DNA from: Carposina sasakii
Lineage: Eukaryota; Arthropoda; Insecta; Lepidoptera; Carposinidae
DNA: 64,000 nt
Assembly: GCA_014607495.2 (NCBI GenBank)
Contig: CP053163.1
Location: forward strand, 8,164,716-8,228,715
Direction of reading: 5' to 3'
The position numbers and the translations under genes are program-made. This document shows, piece by piece, positions 45,434 to 56,775 of the stretch (position 1 is its first letter; each line of letters opens with the position of its first letter). Under the pieces are notes generated by a model that had not been told where the DNA came from, made no database searches, and was given only the letters and a program-made list of their open reading frames with translations.

Positions 45434-45985
45434 TCATAGGTTGGTCAACCGATCTCCGTTATCAGGTAGCGTGCCAAAAATGCTGGCTGCGTTGCTGCGC
45501 TAGATTGCTATACTTAATACTTATTCTTTGGCCTAAGTAGCAGCCAGCATTTTGGTCACGTGTCGACTCCACGAGCCGCCCGGCCAGGTCCTTATAGAAT
45601 TGAAGCGCCGACCCAGCGTCTCCACGCCAAACGGCGAAAATAAGTAGCCCCTGTTCAGGCTGGAGGCCGTCCCAACTCCCATGGAATGAGTGTCATGCCG
45701 TCGGGCCTTTTTCCGTCATCGCGCGCTAGGCCGTTTGACTCTAGCAGCGCGGCGATATTCGTGGTTCCTAAGGCCCGACGTTGCGCAATGGCGCGCTATG
45801 CGGCCGGCGCTTCTACAGCAGGACAGCCCATTGTGACCGAGGCGCTCCACCATTTCACCACAGGCGCATCGGTGAGGCACTATACATGGGGCACCGATTT
45901 GCAGTGAAACCGCCACGCGGAATGTGTTGTTGTCCAGTAGCATCCTCAGATTGCTTGATGGGGGCGCCTGCAGCCAAAGACCTAA
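45434..45985 (-). pseudogene. LINE-X polyprotein C-terminal relic
   Basis: Reading the minus strand in three frames: RMLLDNNTFRVAVSLQIGAP, a Cys/His segment CIVPHRCACGEMVERLGHNG then [14 protein letters not shown], later [50 protein letters not shown], and NAASIFGTLPDNGDRLTNL with a stop. The jump from LIPWELG to GYLFSP looks like an internal deletion compared with the family's usual order. Several frameshifts and a TAG make it dead. The C-terminal part parallels 34536-34856. GC content is well above the flanks. Confidence 0.65.
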
Positions 45986-46129
45986 TTTATTTCCAGATAA
46001 ATAAACCGAAAATAGGTAAAAAATAGACAAATTAATAAGCTTTCGATCTTATAAAATTAATTGGGATACTGATAAGTATATTAGTTATGTATGTGTATGA
46101 ATAATAATTTGAATTTTTTTATTTGCATA

Positions 46130-46200
46130 TATTTTGGGAATACGGTGAAGGACATAGGCTATATTCTGTAGTCCACGCAGATAAAGTAACAGCTAGTTGT
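46130..46200 (-). repeat. CGACTTCGTCCGCG-type repeat fragment
   Basis: GACATAGGCTATATTCTGTA then GTCCACGCAG and TAACAGCTAGT are a reversed head of the 42868 family. Confidence 0.4.
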
Positions 46201-46619
46201 ATTATATATAAAAGCGCTACCCTACTTTACCTGCAACTTATAATACAAACAAATTCAATACTGGACAGTATTTTCAATATCTTGTAGATCTTCCTATCGA
46301 TATAACCGTATAAACTTTGGCTGTGAGTCTGTAAAATTTTGTAATATAAATTCATTGCAGTTTCCGAAATTGTACATAGATTTCCCATGAGTCAGCTTAA
46401 GTTTCAGTGCACGCTGCTATTTGTGGCCAGCAGGAATATTGTACGGAAAATCTAGTACCGGCTTTTATTCTGCATACCATTACAATATGAATTTTATATT
46501 ACGAAAGAGCTTAAAATTATAAACGTGCTTTGGTTGACTAATCTGCATTGCAGCTGGATGGAATAGCAATCTGAGTGTAACTTTTTTAAAGGACCTGCCA
46601 TTTTATTTATATCACAAGT
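46201..46619. other. no feature seen
   Basis: AT-rich; no assignment. Confidence 0.3.
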
Positions 46620-46735
46620 GGTTTGCTGGAAGAAATCTCTTATAGGGATAAGCACGCCTTTGTACATTGTCAATGTAAAATGTTTTTCCATATAAAATGT
46701 CTGTGTACAATAAAGAATATTCTATTCTAAATTTA
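46620..46735 (+). repeat. LINE-type 3' untranslated tail
   Basis: AAATCTCTTATAGGGATAAG, CACGCCTTTGTACATTGTCA and GTCTGTGTACAATAAAGAAT with a TATTCTATTCTA tail. It is the intact version of the tail broken by MITE-B at 26.7 kb, with an AATAAA signal. Confidence 0.55.
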
Positions 46736-47952
46736 ATTGTAATAATTATGTATATGTATTATAGTTGCATGGTTTCGTAAGTAATGTGCACAGTCGGTAG
46801 GTTATTTTCATCAATACTAGTAAACGTTTAATATGTTTGCTGACTTTTGACCAGCTTCGTTGAAGATAGTATGGCCATGCCTATTACTTATGTATGTTTG
46901 ATTAAGGTCAGATTAATATTGGTACAGTTTATTTCAGGATAGTTTTCCTTTGGAAGACAGTGAATACAAACGTGTGTTCAGTGCTAACTGCAGTGACCAT
47001 CGATGAGCGACTAACGTTTCATTTCAGGTTACCCTGTTTGATTCGTTTAACGGTAAAGTATAAAATATATACATTCAAGTAACAAATTTATGTATAGCCA
47101 CATATGTATACAAAGTAAATAGTTATTTTCTTATGTGGAAGGCATAGAATAATGAGAGAAATTCTGGATGATAATTCCGGATATATTTATAATATTATAA
47201 TTTTATTTAAGAACCGAATCATCGATATTTATAGATACAAACAACGACACACTCGATATTTCCAATAATAGATCTATGCGAAAAGTTTTAGAGCCTCTGC
47301 CTACCCAAATATTGAAATGTAACGGAATTTCAGGAGAATAGAAAGTATGGAGTGGGAAAAAGTTTTAGCTTCGGAGTAAATTCCCTTGGTGACACTTTTT
47401 ACATTTAACCTTAAAGTCTACTAAAATAACCTTTAAAGAAAAATAGAGTATCGTAAACCTCATTCCGCAGGGATTATAAAAATATAGGTAGAATGATTTT
47501 TTATATACCTACTTATGAAAATTCGGTATTCTAGCAAATGATGTTCAGTTAACAAAACATTTTACTTTCTGTCTCTAAGAATATTGTACGACATTGCATT
47601 TTCCAACGTTTCCTTATTTTTCATGTTCGACATTTAATATTGGTACAAATAAATACTAAGATACTATACTGTTACTATTAATTTCGACTAAACGAGAAAT
47701 ATCAAATACGTAACAACACAAAGTTTAAATCAATTTCTTATCGTAGAGTTACGGTTCTTGTATACTGGCTGCTGTTTTTACCTGTTGAAGAAAGAGTGAC
47801 CGAGGTCGCAGATAAGATATGACAAAGTCAGTAAATCTCAAAGCTCACCAAAACATATGAAAGCCGTTAAGCTCGCAAAATATGGTTTTTACCCCCGACG
47901 CAAAAGAGTGATGTTATAACTTTCAAGTATGTACCGGATAGTGTGTTTAATA
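46736..47952. other. no feature seen
   Basis: AT-rich; no shared repeat or coding frame recognised. Confidence 0.3.
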
Positions 47953-48308
47953 CGAGGTTGTATTTTTGGTCGTCACACATTCCGCGAAAACTACGGTAAG
48001 TCTCCTCATCTATCACCGATCATTTTTCATACGCATACCTAGGGAAGTGTCATGAGTTCCCCAAGATATTAGTGCGTTCCGAAAGTTGAGTACAACATGC
48101 ACTGCGTGTTCCCTGTATAAATGCACATAGACGTGCGTAGCAAGATTTTTTCACGAGAAATAATTAATATCTGTCTATGTAAAAACTAATAAAAAAAAAT
48201 TCAAAAAAATTTACATAATTTCCCAGCATTTTTTTTGGCATAAACTTACTTTATTTGATGTATAGAATATGTACCCTTCGTTACGGGTGGCAACGAAAAA
48301 ACACCCTG
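47953..48308 (+). mobile_element. MITE-B with a garbled left half
   Basis: The right half (GCGTAGCAAGATTTTTTCAC to AACGAAAAAACACCCTG) is clean. The left half keeps the family order but is full of small insertions, such as CATGAGTTCCCCAAGATATT where other copies have CTGGTTCCCAAGATATT. Confidence 0.6.
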
Positions 48309-48332
48309 TATGTGTGTGTGTGTGTGTGTCTG
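48309..48332 (+). repeat. (TG)n microsatellite
   Basis: A TGTGTGTGTG run directly abuts the right end of MITE-B and leads into GTCAGTCTGTCTGTGGCATC, an interspersed-repeat piece. Confidence 0.75.
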
Positions 48333-48734
48333 TCAGTCTGTCTGTGGCATCGTGGCTCCCAAATGCATGAACCGATTTCGATTCTGTTTCTATTTTACTT
48401 TAACAACATGTTACTTTTGCAAAGGTAAATCTAAAACGATAATTTTAATACTTACATTTTATAAATTAGTAGCGGTTTCACGACTTTCGTAAACGTTTTT
48501 GCTGATCCCGAGGTATTTTCTCCAACCATCAATAGCTTTCCTAGAAGCCAAGAAAGCCCAAATACAGCCTAAATAAACTTACATTTAACAAATTACTGAA
48601 GTTGGCCTAGTCTCCAAAATGCAGCGCATATGAGATAGCGCAAGACTCTCATGGTCATATCCCAGATTGATATTTATCAAATCAAATAAAAATATTTATT
48701 TCTCAAACCTGAGTATACAATAGTTCTTATTAGG

Positions 48735-48920
48735 GTCGGTTCATATCTCACGGAACATGCGTCCCGTATTATCGGTCGCGTAACACCAGAACAGACAAAA
48801 TGTATAGAAAAACACTCGACCGTTCACACTCAACCGATGATACGTCGTTAGTGCGTCGAGCGTAAGTTTGCCTATACCTGGAGATACGTTCGACGCATCT
48901 TCCGTCAGATATGAACCGAC
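48735..48920. mobile_element. 186-bp TIR element
   Basis: Left GTCGGTTCATATCTCACGGA and right end GTCGGTTCATATCTGACGGA (reverse complement) differ at two positions over about 28 bp, continuing as A(C/G)ATGCGTC. No clear target duplication; a hAT-like MITE is possible. Confidence 0.6.
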
Positions 48921-49365
48921 TTTTAATATTATCTCACCTTTTTCAGGTATTGCAAAATGATATGCATAGTAAACAGTTTTAAACAAGCTGCAGCTGTATG
49001 ACCAAGCTTTGTTCGCTTAATGTTGCTCGCCTCATTAAAATAACGCGATTGTAAATGTAAATCGCGGAGTAACGACCTAATTTCAGTGTCTTAACCACGT
49101 GCCATGCATATTCATAGGGGTTCACAGAGCCTGAATTTCCTTTAATACGCCCTCATAATGTTTACCTAGAGAATATAGGTACCTAAGATTTTGATAATAT
49201 AATCGTTACAGTAATAGGTTGGCTTATCAACTTCTTCATACCGATTCCTTATAGGTTAAATCTCTTGCGAATAATATAGGTAGATAACCAGATCTTAGGA
49301 TGATATTTATTTAATGAATAATGTAATTTGATAGATAACAGTGTTAAATATAGATATATATATAA
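48921..49365. other. no feature seen
   Basis: AT-rich; ends in (ATA)n sequence at the next insertion. Confidence 0.3.
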
Positions 49366-50048
49366 TAATAATAAGCCCGCAGGGCAGCTTTGTGACGAAG
49401 CTGTTGGTGATTGGCGTCACCACGGACCCGAGTCCAGAGGGCCACTCTACCATCTTTGGCCCTCGACTCTTAGCTTGCCTTCCTTGGCCGGCTAGGAGGA
49501 AACAGCGCAAGAGCGGAACCTTTGCTCCAGAGTGGAAGTGTAAAATGTCATAAGGCAGGGGGTAACTGACATTCACGCCCCGCAGTCTCACCTCTCTGCA
49601 GCCTTAGCCGCCCGCGCCGGTGTTGCCTCCCCGGCATGCGCCACTTATGGGAAGCCCACCTCATGTCCTTAAATTACAGGTGGCAAGGTGGCAAGTCAGC
49701 GCCTACCACCTCACAATTTTGAGACTAGGTTGTATGGCAGGCATCCGTTAGTCTCCCTATTTAAAATAGCCCTTATCCAGCCACCCAACATTCAACCCCA
49801 TAGCCCATGACCTTAGTTTTCCATCGCATGACGTAGATCTGCACTCCAATAGTCTTTGCACATAGCGGGGACCATTACCGGGTGTATTATATTGTGCGCT
49901 CGGTGATGGTATCCGCCATGTGTATCCCACACCATATTAAAGTTCTCTTAAAAGGGCCTCTACATCTTGGCTACGGCCCGATGCACGCCTCTCAAAGGAC
50001 CGGGACTCTGTAGTCCCGTGAATTTCGAAAGAGATACAAAATAATAAT
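49366..50048 (+). mobile_element. GC-rich retroelement-like insertion
   Basis: A roughly 0.68-kb block far richer in GC than its flanks sits between AATAATAATAA runs. It starts with an open segment (SFVTKLLVIGVTTDPSPEGH to APEWKCKMS, stop at 49551-49553), then about 490 bp non-coding, a strong stem-loop CGGGACTCTGTAGTCCCG at 50001-50018, and an AATAATAATAG tail. This layout is that of a 5'-truncated non-LTR element: end of ORF, 3' UTR, structured 3' end, simple tail. I do not recognise the family. Confidence 0.5.
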
Positions 50049-51431
50049 AGTAGTGGAAAAGATGTAAGTATCTGTACAAAAGTTTCAATTCAGAGTGAAA
50101 AAAGACCTAAGCTCCCATGACCGAACGACCGACGGTATTGACTAAACTTTGTTATTATAACAATGTCATTAATTTACCAACATTTATTAAATTTGCCTTA
50201 TATTATTATTATCATAGTACAATCAACAGTTGAATAGTATTCGATATACAGATGATAAATGTGAATAATTATTTATAGACCCTGAGTAAAATAAGGAATT
50301 ACTTTAGTTAATTGCTACATTTGGTGCTGAGATCTTAAAATTTGTATTCCAGCAACACAATTAAAGTCATTTTAATATAAATGCGACAAGGTTGCATTCT
50401 CGCAGTAGATGTTCAGTATAAAAACAATATAATTACTTATTATAGTTAACTATGTCCAGCTAATACAACTCTAATTTATATCTGCAAATTATCCCCTATC
50501 ACGAAAGTTAAGAGCGCTCGCTCAGGCAGCAAAAGCGTTTTTCTTCTGCGGCGATAAAATTCGACCAATTCAGCAAGGAAAGTCCCATTTGTCACTGGTC
50601 CAAAAAACTCGCCAGCCGACGACCCGTCAGTCCATCTGCCCTGCGAACCTACATCAAAACCTTGTTGACTGACAGATCGTATTTATAACCCGGCGTACTT
50701 AACAAGTGGCAATGGTCCGAGAAAGACGGCCCTGCCTTATGTAGTATGAACGAACACCTGCGCAGTTCGGTTTTATATTGTACGATCAACGTGTTTGAGA
50801 AAAGATTGGGACAATATTTTAGTTTTGGATAGGTCCTGGGAAAGGTTTGAAAAGGGGAAGAGAGAGTATAAAAGATGTATTCTAGACTAAAGATTTTTAT
50901 GAAGATGTAAGTAAACGAATGGAAATTTAATAGCGACCACGTATCAGCTTGTGGAACAAAGGTCACGCAGTCTTGTATAAGGGTTTTCGAGGTGAGAGTC
51001 TATTAGATTTTAATTATTTGTCATGTAATTCTAAATTTAAAGTTCACGTTAACGTCTAAGTAAATATATTTTCTCAAAATTCAGATTGTATATTGTGTTT
51101 ATATAAAGTTACGGCCTTGATTTAGTATTTAACTAATTATAATTGTTTGTTATTTTAATCATGTACGTACAGAGTACGTCAATATTAATCTGTATTAAAC
51201 CCTATTTATTACAGTTCAATATAATGTTTTATTCAAAAATTAAGGTAAACGCTGGTTTTTAATTAAAACTCAATATGATGCACCACTTTGCTTTACATGA
51301 ATAAACCTATTAGCGGCGGTCAATATTTATTTTACAAATGCATTGGATGATACTATCTCACTAGAATACAATGGCTACGTCACCAAAGAGTCGCCGCTGC
51401 CATATAGGTTGCGCAGCCAACCGTCACCTTA
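50049..51431. other. no gene seen
   Basis: About 50520-50650 is modestly GC-richer (GCGTTTTTCTTCTGCGGCG, CTCGCCAGCCGACGACCCG) but has no convincing frame. The frame at 50649-50966 shows no motif. Confidence 0.35.
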
Positions 51432-51631
51432 ATGGTAAGTTTAGACTACATTATACACTATAATACACTCACGGTGTTATTATAAAAGAGCGCCTAAAGT
51501 TAGACTTGATTTAAATATGACGTTTGACAGCAAAACGTATGGAATATCTGCCAAATTTAGGGCACGTTTAGCTTAAACAATGTTTAAGTTCTTCGGTCAG
51601 TGTATAATGTCGTAGTTGCTAAACTTACCAT
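51432..51631. mobile_element. 200-bp TIR element
   Basis: Left ATGGTAAGTTTAG, ACTAC, ATTATACACT; the right end in reverse complement reads ATGGTAAGTTTAGCAACTAC then ATTATACACTG. The interior CAGCAAAACGTATGGAATAT resembles 13180-13245. Confidence 0.6.
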
Positions 51632-51633
51632 AA

Positions 51634-51765
51634 AGGCTCGAGCACACCGGATGCCTGTGCGTGCACGTAAGCGTAGACGTATACGTACCTCTGAGTTGTA
51701 CTACGCTGTCTGTCTACGACGTCTACACTTACGTGCACGCATACGCATCCGGTGTGCTCGAGCCT
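51634..51765. mobile_element. MITE-A, short 132-bp form
   Basis: AGGCTCGAGCACACCGGATG at the left and GCATCCGGTGTGCTCGAGCC at the right, with TAA at 51631-51633 and 51766-51768. It lacks the ATATATGGAACTGTATA centre of the longer copies, so it is an internal-deletion form that kept its ends. Confidence 0.75.
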
Positions 51766-51879
51766 TAAAACTGTGTACTCGTATAAGTTGTGTATGTGTT
51801 TGTGTTCCACCGTTCCGTCTGTATTTTTTTTGTCATTGGTGCATTATCCGTTAAACGTGTATTGCAAATTAATTAATAT

Positions 51880-52035
51880 TGAACAAATATAAACGGGTTC
51901 GACTCGGCTAGGCCCAAAGTCAACCTCACCTGTGGGACTTAATAAGCTAATTGGTGAAAAGTAGGTATGTAAATTGCATACTTCTACCCACCTTTTTGGA
52001 GGATAATGTGCGTAACTACATGTATGTATGAACAA
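51880..52035 (+). repeat. interspersed repeat piece
   Basis: GGGTTCGACTCGGCTAGGCC, TGCATACTTCTACCCACCTT and GGATAATGTGCGTAACTACA with TGTATGTATG match the style of the CACTTCTGCCCAAT repeat at 4245. Confidence 0.4.
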
Positions 52036-54039
52036 ATATTTGGTCTAACTCACCCACTCTTACAAACATAATGTTTTCGGCCAAAGGAGCGCATTCCGTC
52101 ACTAACTTTATATTTATACAAAAACGTAGCAATACATTTAATAATAAATACACAATACATTTTTTTATGAAATGGAAAAGCATACCCACCATTATCGAGC
52201 ACTAACATTACCAATAATTAAATATAAAATTTTCACGTTAAACCAAATTGGTTATGAGATGTAATTATAACTTTCACAAAGCCTAATTAAATCTGTAAAC
52301 GGTAATATATGTGAAAATCCGAGTTTGCTATTTAATCAGCATTAAATTTCCTTTTGTCGGCGAAACTCCATCTCATCCTAACCTTTCACCGCCATTGATC
52401 CTTACTTGAATATTCAGCTGGGCCCAGACCAATATTTTTTAGTAGCCAATTCTCATCCACCTTTCTTTTTCGTGACCGAACTGACAAAGGGGGTCAAAAA
52501 ACATTTCAAAGAGTCTTTGAAGAAAACATGTACTGAAATATCTACGCGTGGCTTAATCAAAGAGAGGTTCGAACTTTTCCTTTACATGATTGAAGATAGT
52601 TTCTGGATAGATAACCGTATATAATTCCTGTTTTTTATTGAATACATTTATTTTTATAAGATTATTTAAGGCTTACAGTTGCTTATAAGTGAAATATGTA
52701 TCTATATGACGAGTATTTATTCTGCTTATACGGAACGAAATCTTTAGTCTATTTTCACATAATTTTCTTCACAGTATTTAAGTAAAAAAAAAAACATAAT
52801 CATGTTAATACAATTTGAGTTTCATTAAATACTTATAATACTTCAGTTGATCGATTCAGGTTAAACAAGAAGAGAGATATTTTTATCCATTGTTATATGT
52901 ACATAATTATCACGTTTAATTTAGCTAGTCAATGAGGGTTTTTTGAAATGACCTACGTCAGATGGTAGCACTCATACACTGGGCCAATCAACTGTCAAGA
53001 TACATACAAAAATTATAATTTTTGATAAATTTTTCTGTTTACGCATTCCTTATTATTATTCTCAATTGCACATACACAAAAAGAAATATGGCATACAACA
53101 TAAAACAAGAGATGCAAGCTTATCTCTACCAGTGATTCCTATACAAATTACAAAAGGTAGGTATATTGTTTTCCAAAAATGCTAAAGTATTGTGTGGTGC
53201 ATCTACACATAGAAAGCAGGAGGGTTTATGTTGTCTACAGGAGATGAAAGCCGATTAAAACAATAGATTGCATCTGATCTCAGAGATTTTTCTTTCGAAT
53301 ATAATATTAATATATATATTTCAAATAATTTTAAAATATATATTTTTCTATGATTTCAAAATTTGACGAAAAAGTTCTTAAAATTCACACTTTAATACGA
53401 TTAATGAAATTTCGAAATATTATGTAAATGAAAATTTTCACTAAAATTTATAATAATTAGTATGAACTTGACAGCTCTATAAATTGGCCGTTTATGAAGC
53501 ACCATCTAGTGCTAGAACAAATGCTAAAACCTTCATTACATAATGTTAGTGTAGAAGTTACAAAAGTAAAAGTACCTTCGTTTACAATAACGGATTATAT
53601 AATAAGAAAATATCACAATTTCAGAAATTATAGGTATATAAAGATTTAATAATGGCTTAGAGAGATAAACATTGAAATACTTACGATTCCTTGATATCCA
53701 ATTTGTCCTGCAAATCCAGGTAAAGGAAAGTTATTTAAAAACAAATTGAGGAACGCCGTTGCAAAGGATTTGATGAATAAAATATAACATGTTTTACTCA
53801 ATCTTTTCCAAGATCGGGTATCTACGAGTAAACCCGTAATCTTAATGTTAGTGTAACAAATTTACAAGCGACAACGAAGTTCGCAAAGTTAACGAAATAT
53901 TTCCACCAATAGCGTATTGTTTATTCAGTAGTAAGATTTATATGACCCAAAAATGTTTGTCTTGCAATAATATTTTGTTATTCTTAACTAATAGATATCT
54001 TTGAGCCTTGCCACAACGCCTTAAGACCTCGGCATTCGA
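52036..54039. other. no gene seen
   Basis: A 72-codon frame at 52406-52624 (MNIQLGPDQYFLVANSHPPF) has mixed composition but no motif I know. The rest is AT-rich. Confidence 0.35.
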
Positions 54040-54362
54040 TCTCAGCATCATGACCTACGGAGCCGACACGTGAAATCTGACTGGTTAGCTCACCGTTTGC
54101 ATGTTACTCAACTGTAGGGATCTCGGTAACGGACAAAGAAACAAGGTTATCCGGCAGTGACAGACGTGGTCTTGCAATGTAGCAAAGTGGCAATGCGCTG
54201 GTCATATTTGTCGGTGACATGGACGGTAGAGTCAGCGGGTCCGGTGATTTAAAGAGGGCGACTGGTAGTGACTGGATGTTAAAAATGAGAGATTGAGCCT
54301 TGTGGCGTGCTCTGGGGGAGGCCTACGTCCAGCAGTGGACTGCAATAGACTGACGATGATAA
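54040..54362 (+). pseudogene. decayed 3' end of the LINE that shares its tail with SINE-L
   Basis: Broken frames give IMTYGADT (reverse transcriptase C-terminal side), KWQCAGHIC, a SQRV-type step, and finally GTGGCGTGCTCTGGGGGAGG / CTACGTCCAGCAGTGGACTG, i.e. the LWRALGEAYVQQWT-type terminus, followed by a degenerate GAT tail. It is the only copy of this subtype here with sequence upstream of the SINE-shared end. Stops and frameshifts throughout. Confidence 0.65.
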
Positions 54363-54889
54363 TGAGTAGTAAGCTTTAAGTACTGATCGAACAAATCGGC
54401 ATTTTATTAACACAATTAATGAAAGTTACCTGTAGGAGTGAATGTTTTTATAACTGTACGCTATAGCTCGTAAAAGAATTACATTGTCTTAGTCTATATA
54501 AAAGTGCAGACAATCAAGTTAGAAATTATCTAAATCTAAGAATAGTTCAATGTATTCACGGCCATTGTTATTATTTGAGACTGAAGTATTAATTCAGATT
54601 CACAACAATGCTGTCATAGCTTAACAATGGTTAAGACCTTTGACATTATGGCAATGAATTTTGGGAAAGCTATTTAATGCTACAAAAAGTTGTATAAAGT
54701 TGTTATTTATTTTATTTATTATTAGCTTAGCTAATACCCTGCAAAACTGTTAAGTACAAGTACATTAAGTTACTACAATCAAATGTACAAGTACCTACAC
54801 TATAAAAAAATCTAACACTAAAACATACTAGGCAGGTCACGCACAAGGAGTCTGATAAGCACCTTAGCGCATTTAGGTTAATTCTTCAA
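54363..54889. other. unassigned
   Basis: About 54700-54840 (ACAAGTACATTAAGTTACTA, AGTACCTACACTATAAAAAA) resembles lepidopteran LINE untranslated sequence but could not be placed. Confidence 0.3.
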
Positions 54890-55135
54890 GTAGTTATGCT
54901 ATTGAACGTATAATACAACAGCTGCTTCTCTTCCCGGGCATAGGTACTGTACAAGTCAGTAGAAGGACAAGAGGGTGTTTTGTAGGCGATGGGTTGACCA
55001 CCTGTCACTGCTAACCGAACTTGTACATCTCAACTATACCCTCAAAATTGGTAAGAAGTGGCACCATGTGGTTCTATCAGCCCGTGGTGCTCTGCCTACC
55101 CTGTAAGGGATAAAGGCGTGATTATATGTGTGTAA
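54890..55135 (+). repeat. paired retroelement-tail repeats
   Basis: AACAGCTGCTTCTCTTCCCG (34985 family) is followed by CTCAACTATACCCTCAAAAT, GGTTCTATCAGCCCGTGGTG and GGCGTGATTATATGTGTG (5085 family). Confidence 0.5.
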
Positions 55136-56491
55136 TTATGGTGAGATAAAAACTTGTCTCTTTAATTGTACTTTTTTACTGCTAACGCTAACTAAGCATC
55201 CTAAACAATAGCGTATGTAATTCCTAAACGAGGATAATGGAACAGCTGCGAAATATCTCCAGTTCCCCGAAAATAGCTAATAACAAAAAGATCTCGTTTA
55301 AAATGTAATACAATTTTAATAAGCCCCCGGGGTCGAATTGCAACGAGTTCCATTGTCCTGGCCGACCCACGCTCATTGTCCTTAATGCTGCCTTAAAAGA
55401 GGACACTTATTAAAAGCAAGTACAAAAAAATTCGCCCAATATTTCCTCTCCGTCCATGTTTACAGTTCATTGACCAATGGATTGACCTCTATGTTCTTGG
55501 TGCAACTTTTTCGGGAAACTTTATGAGAGTATAGGAACAGTAAAACTGCCTACTGATTTGGAAATAATCCAAATAGTTTTACTTTATTTAATATCGGATA
55601 TTTGCTGAGGGCAGAATTCAATTGGAAATCTCCCCTACTATCTAAATGGTGTTAAAAATGTAAAGTAGGTTTGTTGGTTTATCACAGGATACAAGAAGAG
55701 ATGCCTGTACAATGGCAAGATTAGTTCTATGAAATCGAAGATAAGAGATCTTTTCCAACAAACCAAGCTAAAAAAGTCAGATTTTAAAGTTATAAAATAA
55801 TTAATAAATAATGAGAAGCTAGAAATGATATTTTCACCATTACTTCCTTTTGCCTTACTACTTCCTATTTAATTTTGTGTGAAATTAAAGAGATTTTTCT
55901 TGGAATTTGTAGACGGTCACTAGTAACAAATAAGATAGTAGGCAAAGCACTGAAAGATATATTTGAATTTAGTAGTGGGTATTTGCAAATAGGTCTCCTA
56001 CATCTAAGATCGAGACTCTTTCCAAAACTGCCATATATTTGCCTTCTGCGGATTTCTATCTGGCGAGAGTAGGTATACTTGAATTATTCATATTATAGGC
56101 TCACTGGAGTGCCTCTCTAACGAGCCCTTATATCTCAGCTATACCTATCTATATCATGTTTATACAAGCTCATTGTACTCATTGTACGAAATACGGTAAC
56201 AAAAATCAGTAAATAAGTAACGTAATCCTCAGTTTTTAATCTATAGTTTAGATTACGAAGTTCGTGTTTGGACAAAAACGGATTTCTATATTACATTCGA
56301 TAGAGATTTTAAATATTAACCTGAGAGTCCAAAAATGCTATAAATCGGTTAGTAAAGTTGTCAGAAGAAATTTTTTTTATTAACAAATCAAAAGAATTTA
56401 CAATTAACATACTTATAAATAAGTTTTATTACTTATATCTATTACAGGCATATTTTTTTTATTTTTAATGCTTTCCAATGCAAACTAGTAA
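55136..56491. other. no gene seen
   Basis: Frames at 55224-55406 and 55875-56072 have no motif. A GGCTCACTGGAGTGCCTCTC piece near 56099 resembles 58057-58105. Confidence 0.3.
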
Positions 56492-56504
56492 CTAATTAAA
56501 GACT

Positions 56505-56762
56505 CGTCGTCTTCAGCCTATTTCAGTCCACTGCTAAACGTAGGCCTCCCTCAGGGCACGCCACAAGGCTACTGCCACAGGGGGTTTTGCCCATAGTCAC
56601 TACGCTGGGCAGGCGGGTTGGTGACCGCAGTGTGATTTTCGGACTATGTTGTCAGTACGGGAGGCGCTGCTGCCCACCTCCCGGAAACCCTTAATCGCCT
56701 CGTACGATACCCACGGGCAGACATGGGGTGGTACAAACTCTACTCTGCCAGCACCACGCGGC
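56505..56762 (-). mobile_element. SINE-L, complete copy, 258 bp
   Basis: Flanked by a perfect 13-bp duplication CTAATTAAAGACT (56492-56504 and 56763-56775). Minus-strand order: CGCGTGGTGCTGGCAGAGTA at the 5' end, GTGGGTATCGTACGAGGCGA, CAGCAGCGCCTCCCGTACTG, CCAACCCGCCTGCCCAGCGT, then the LINE-like 3' end and a (GAC)-type tail. Target duplication of variable length, defined 5' end and 3' simple tail mean retroposition. I see no clear box A or B, so its promoter type is open. Confidence 0.75.
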
Positions 56763-56775
56763 CTAATTAAAGACT

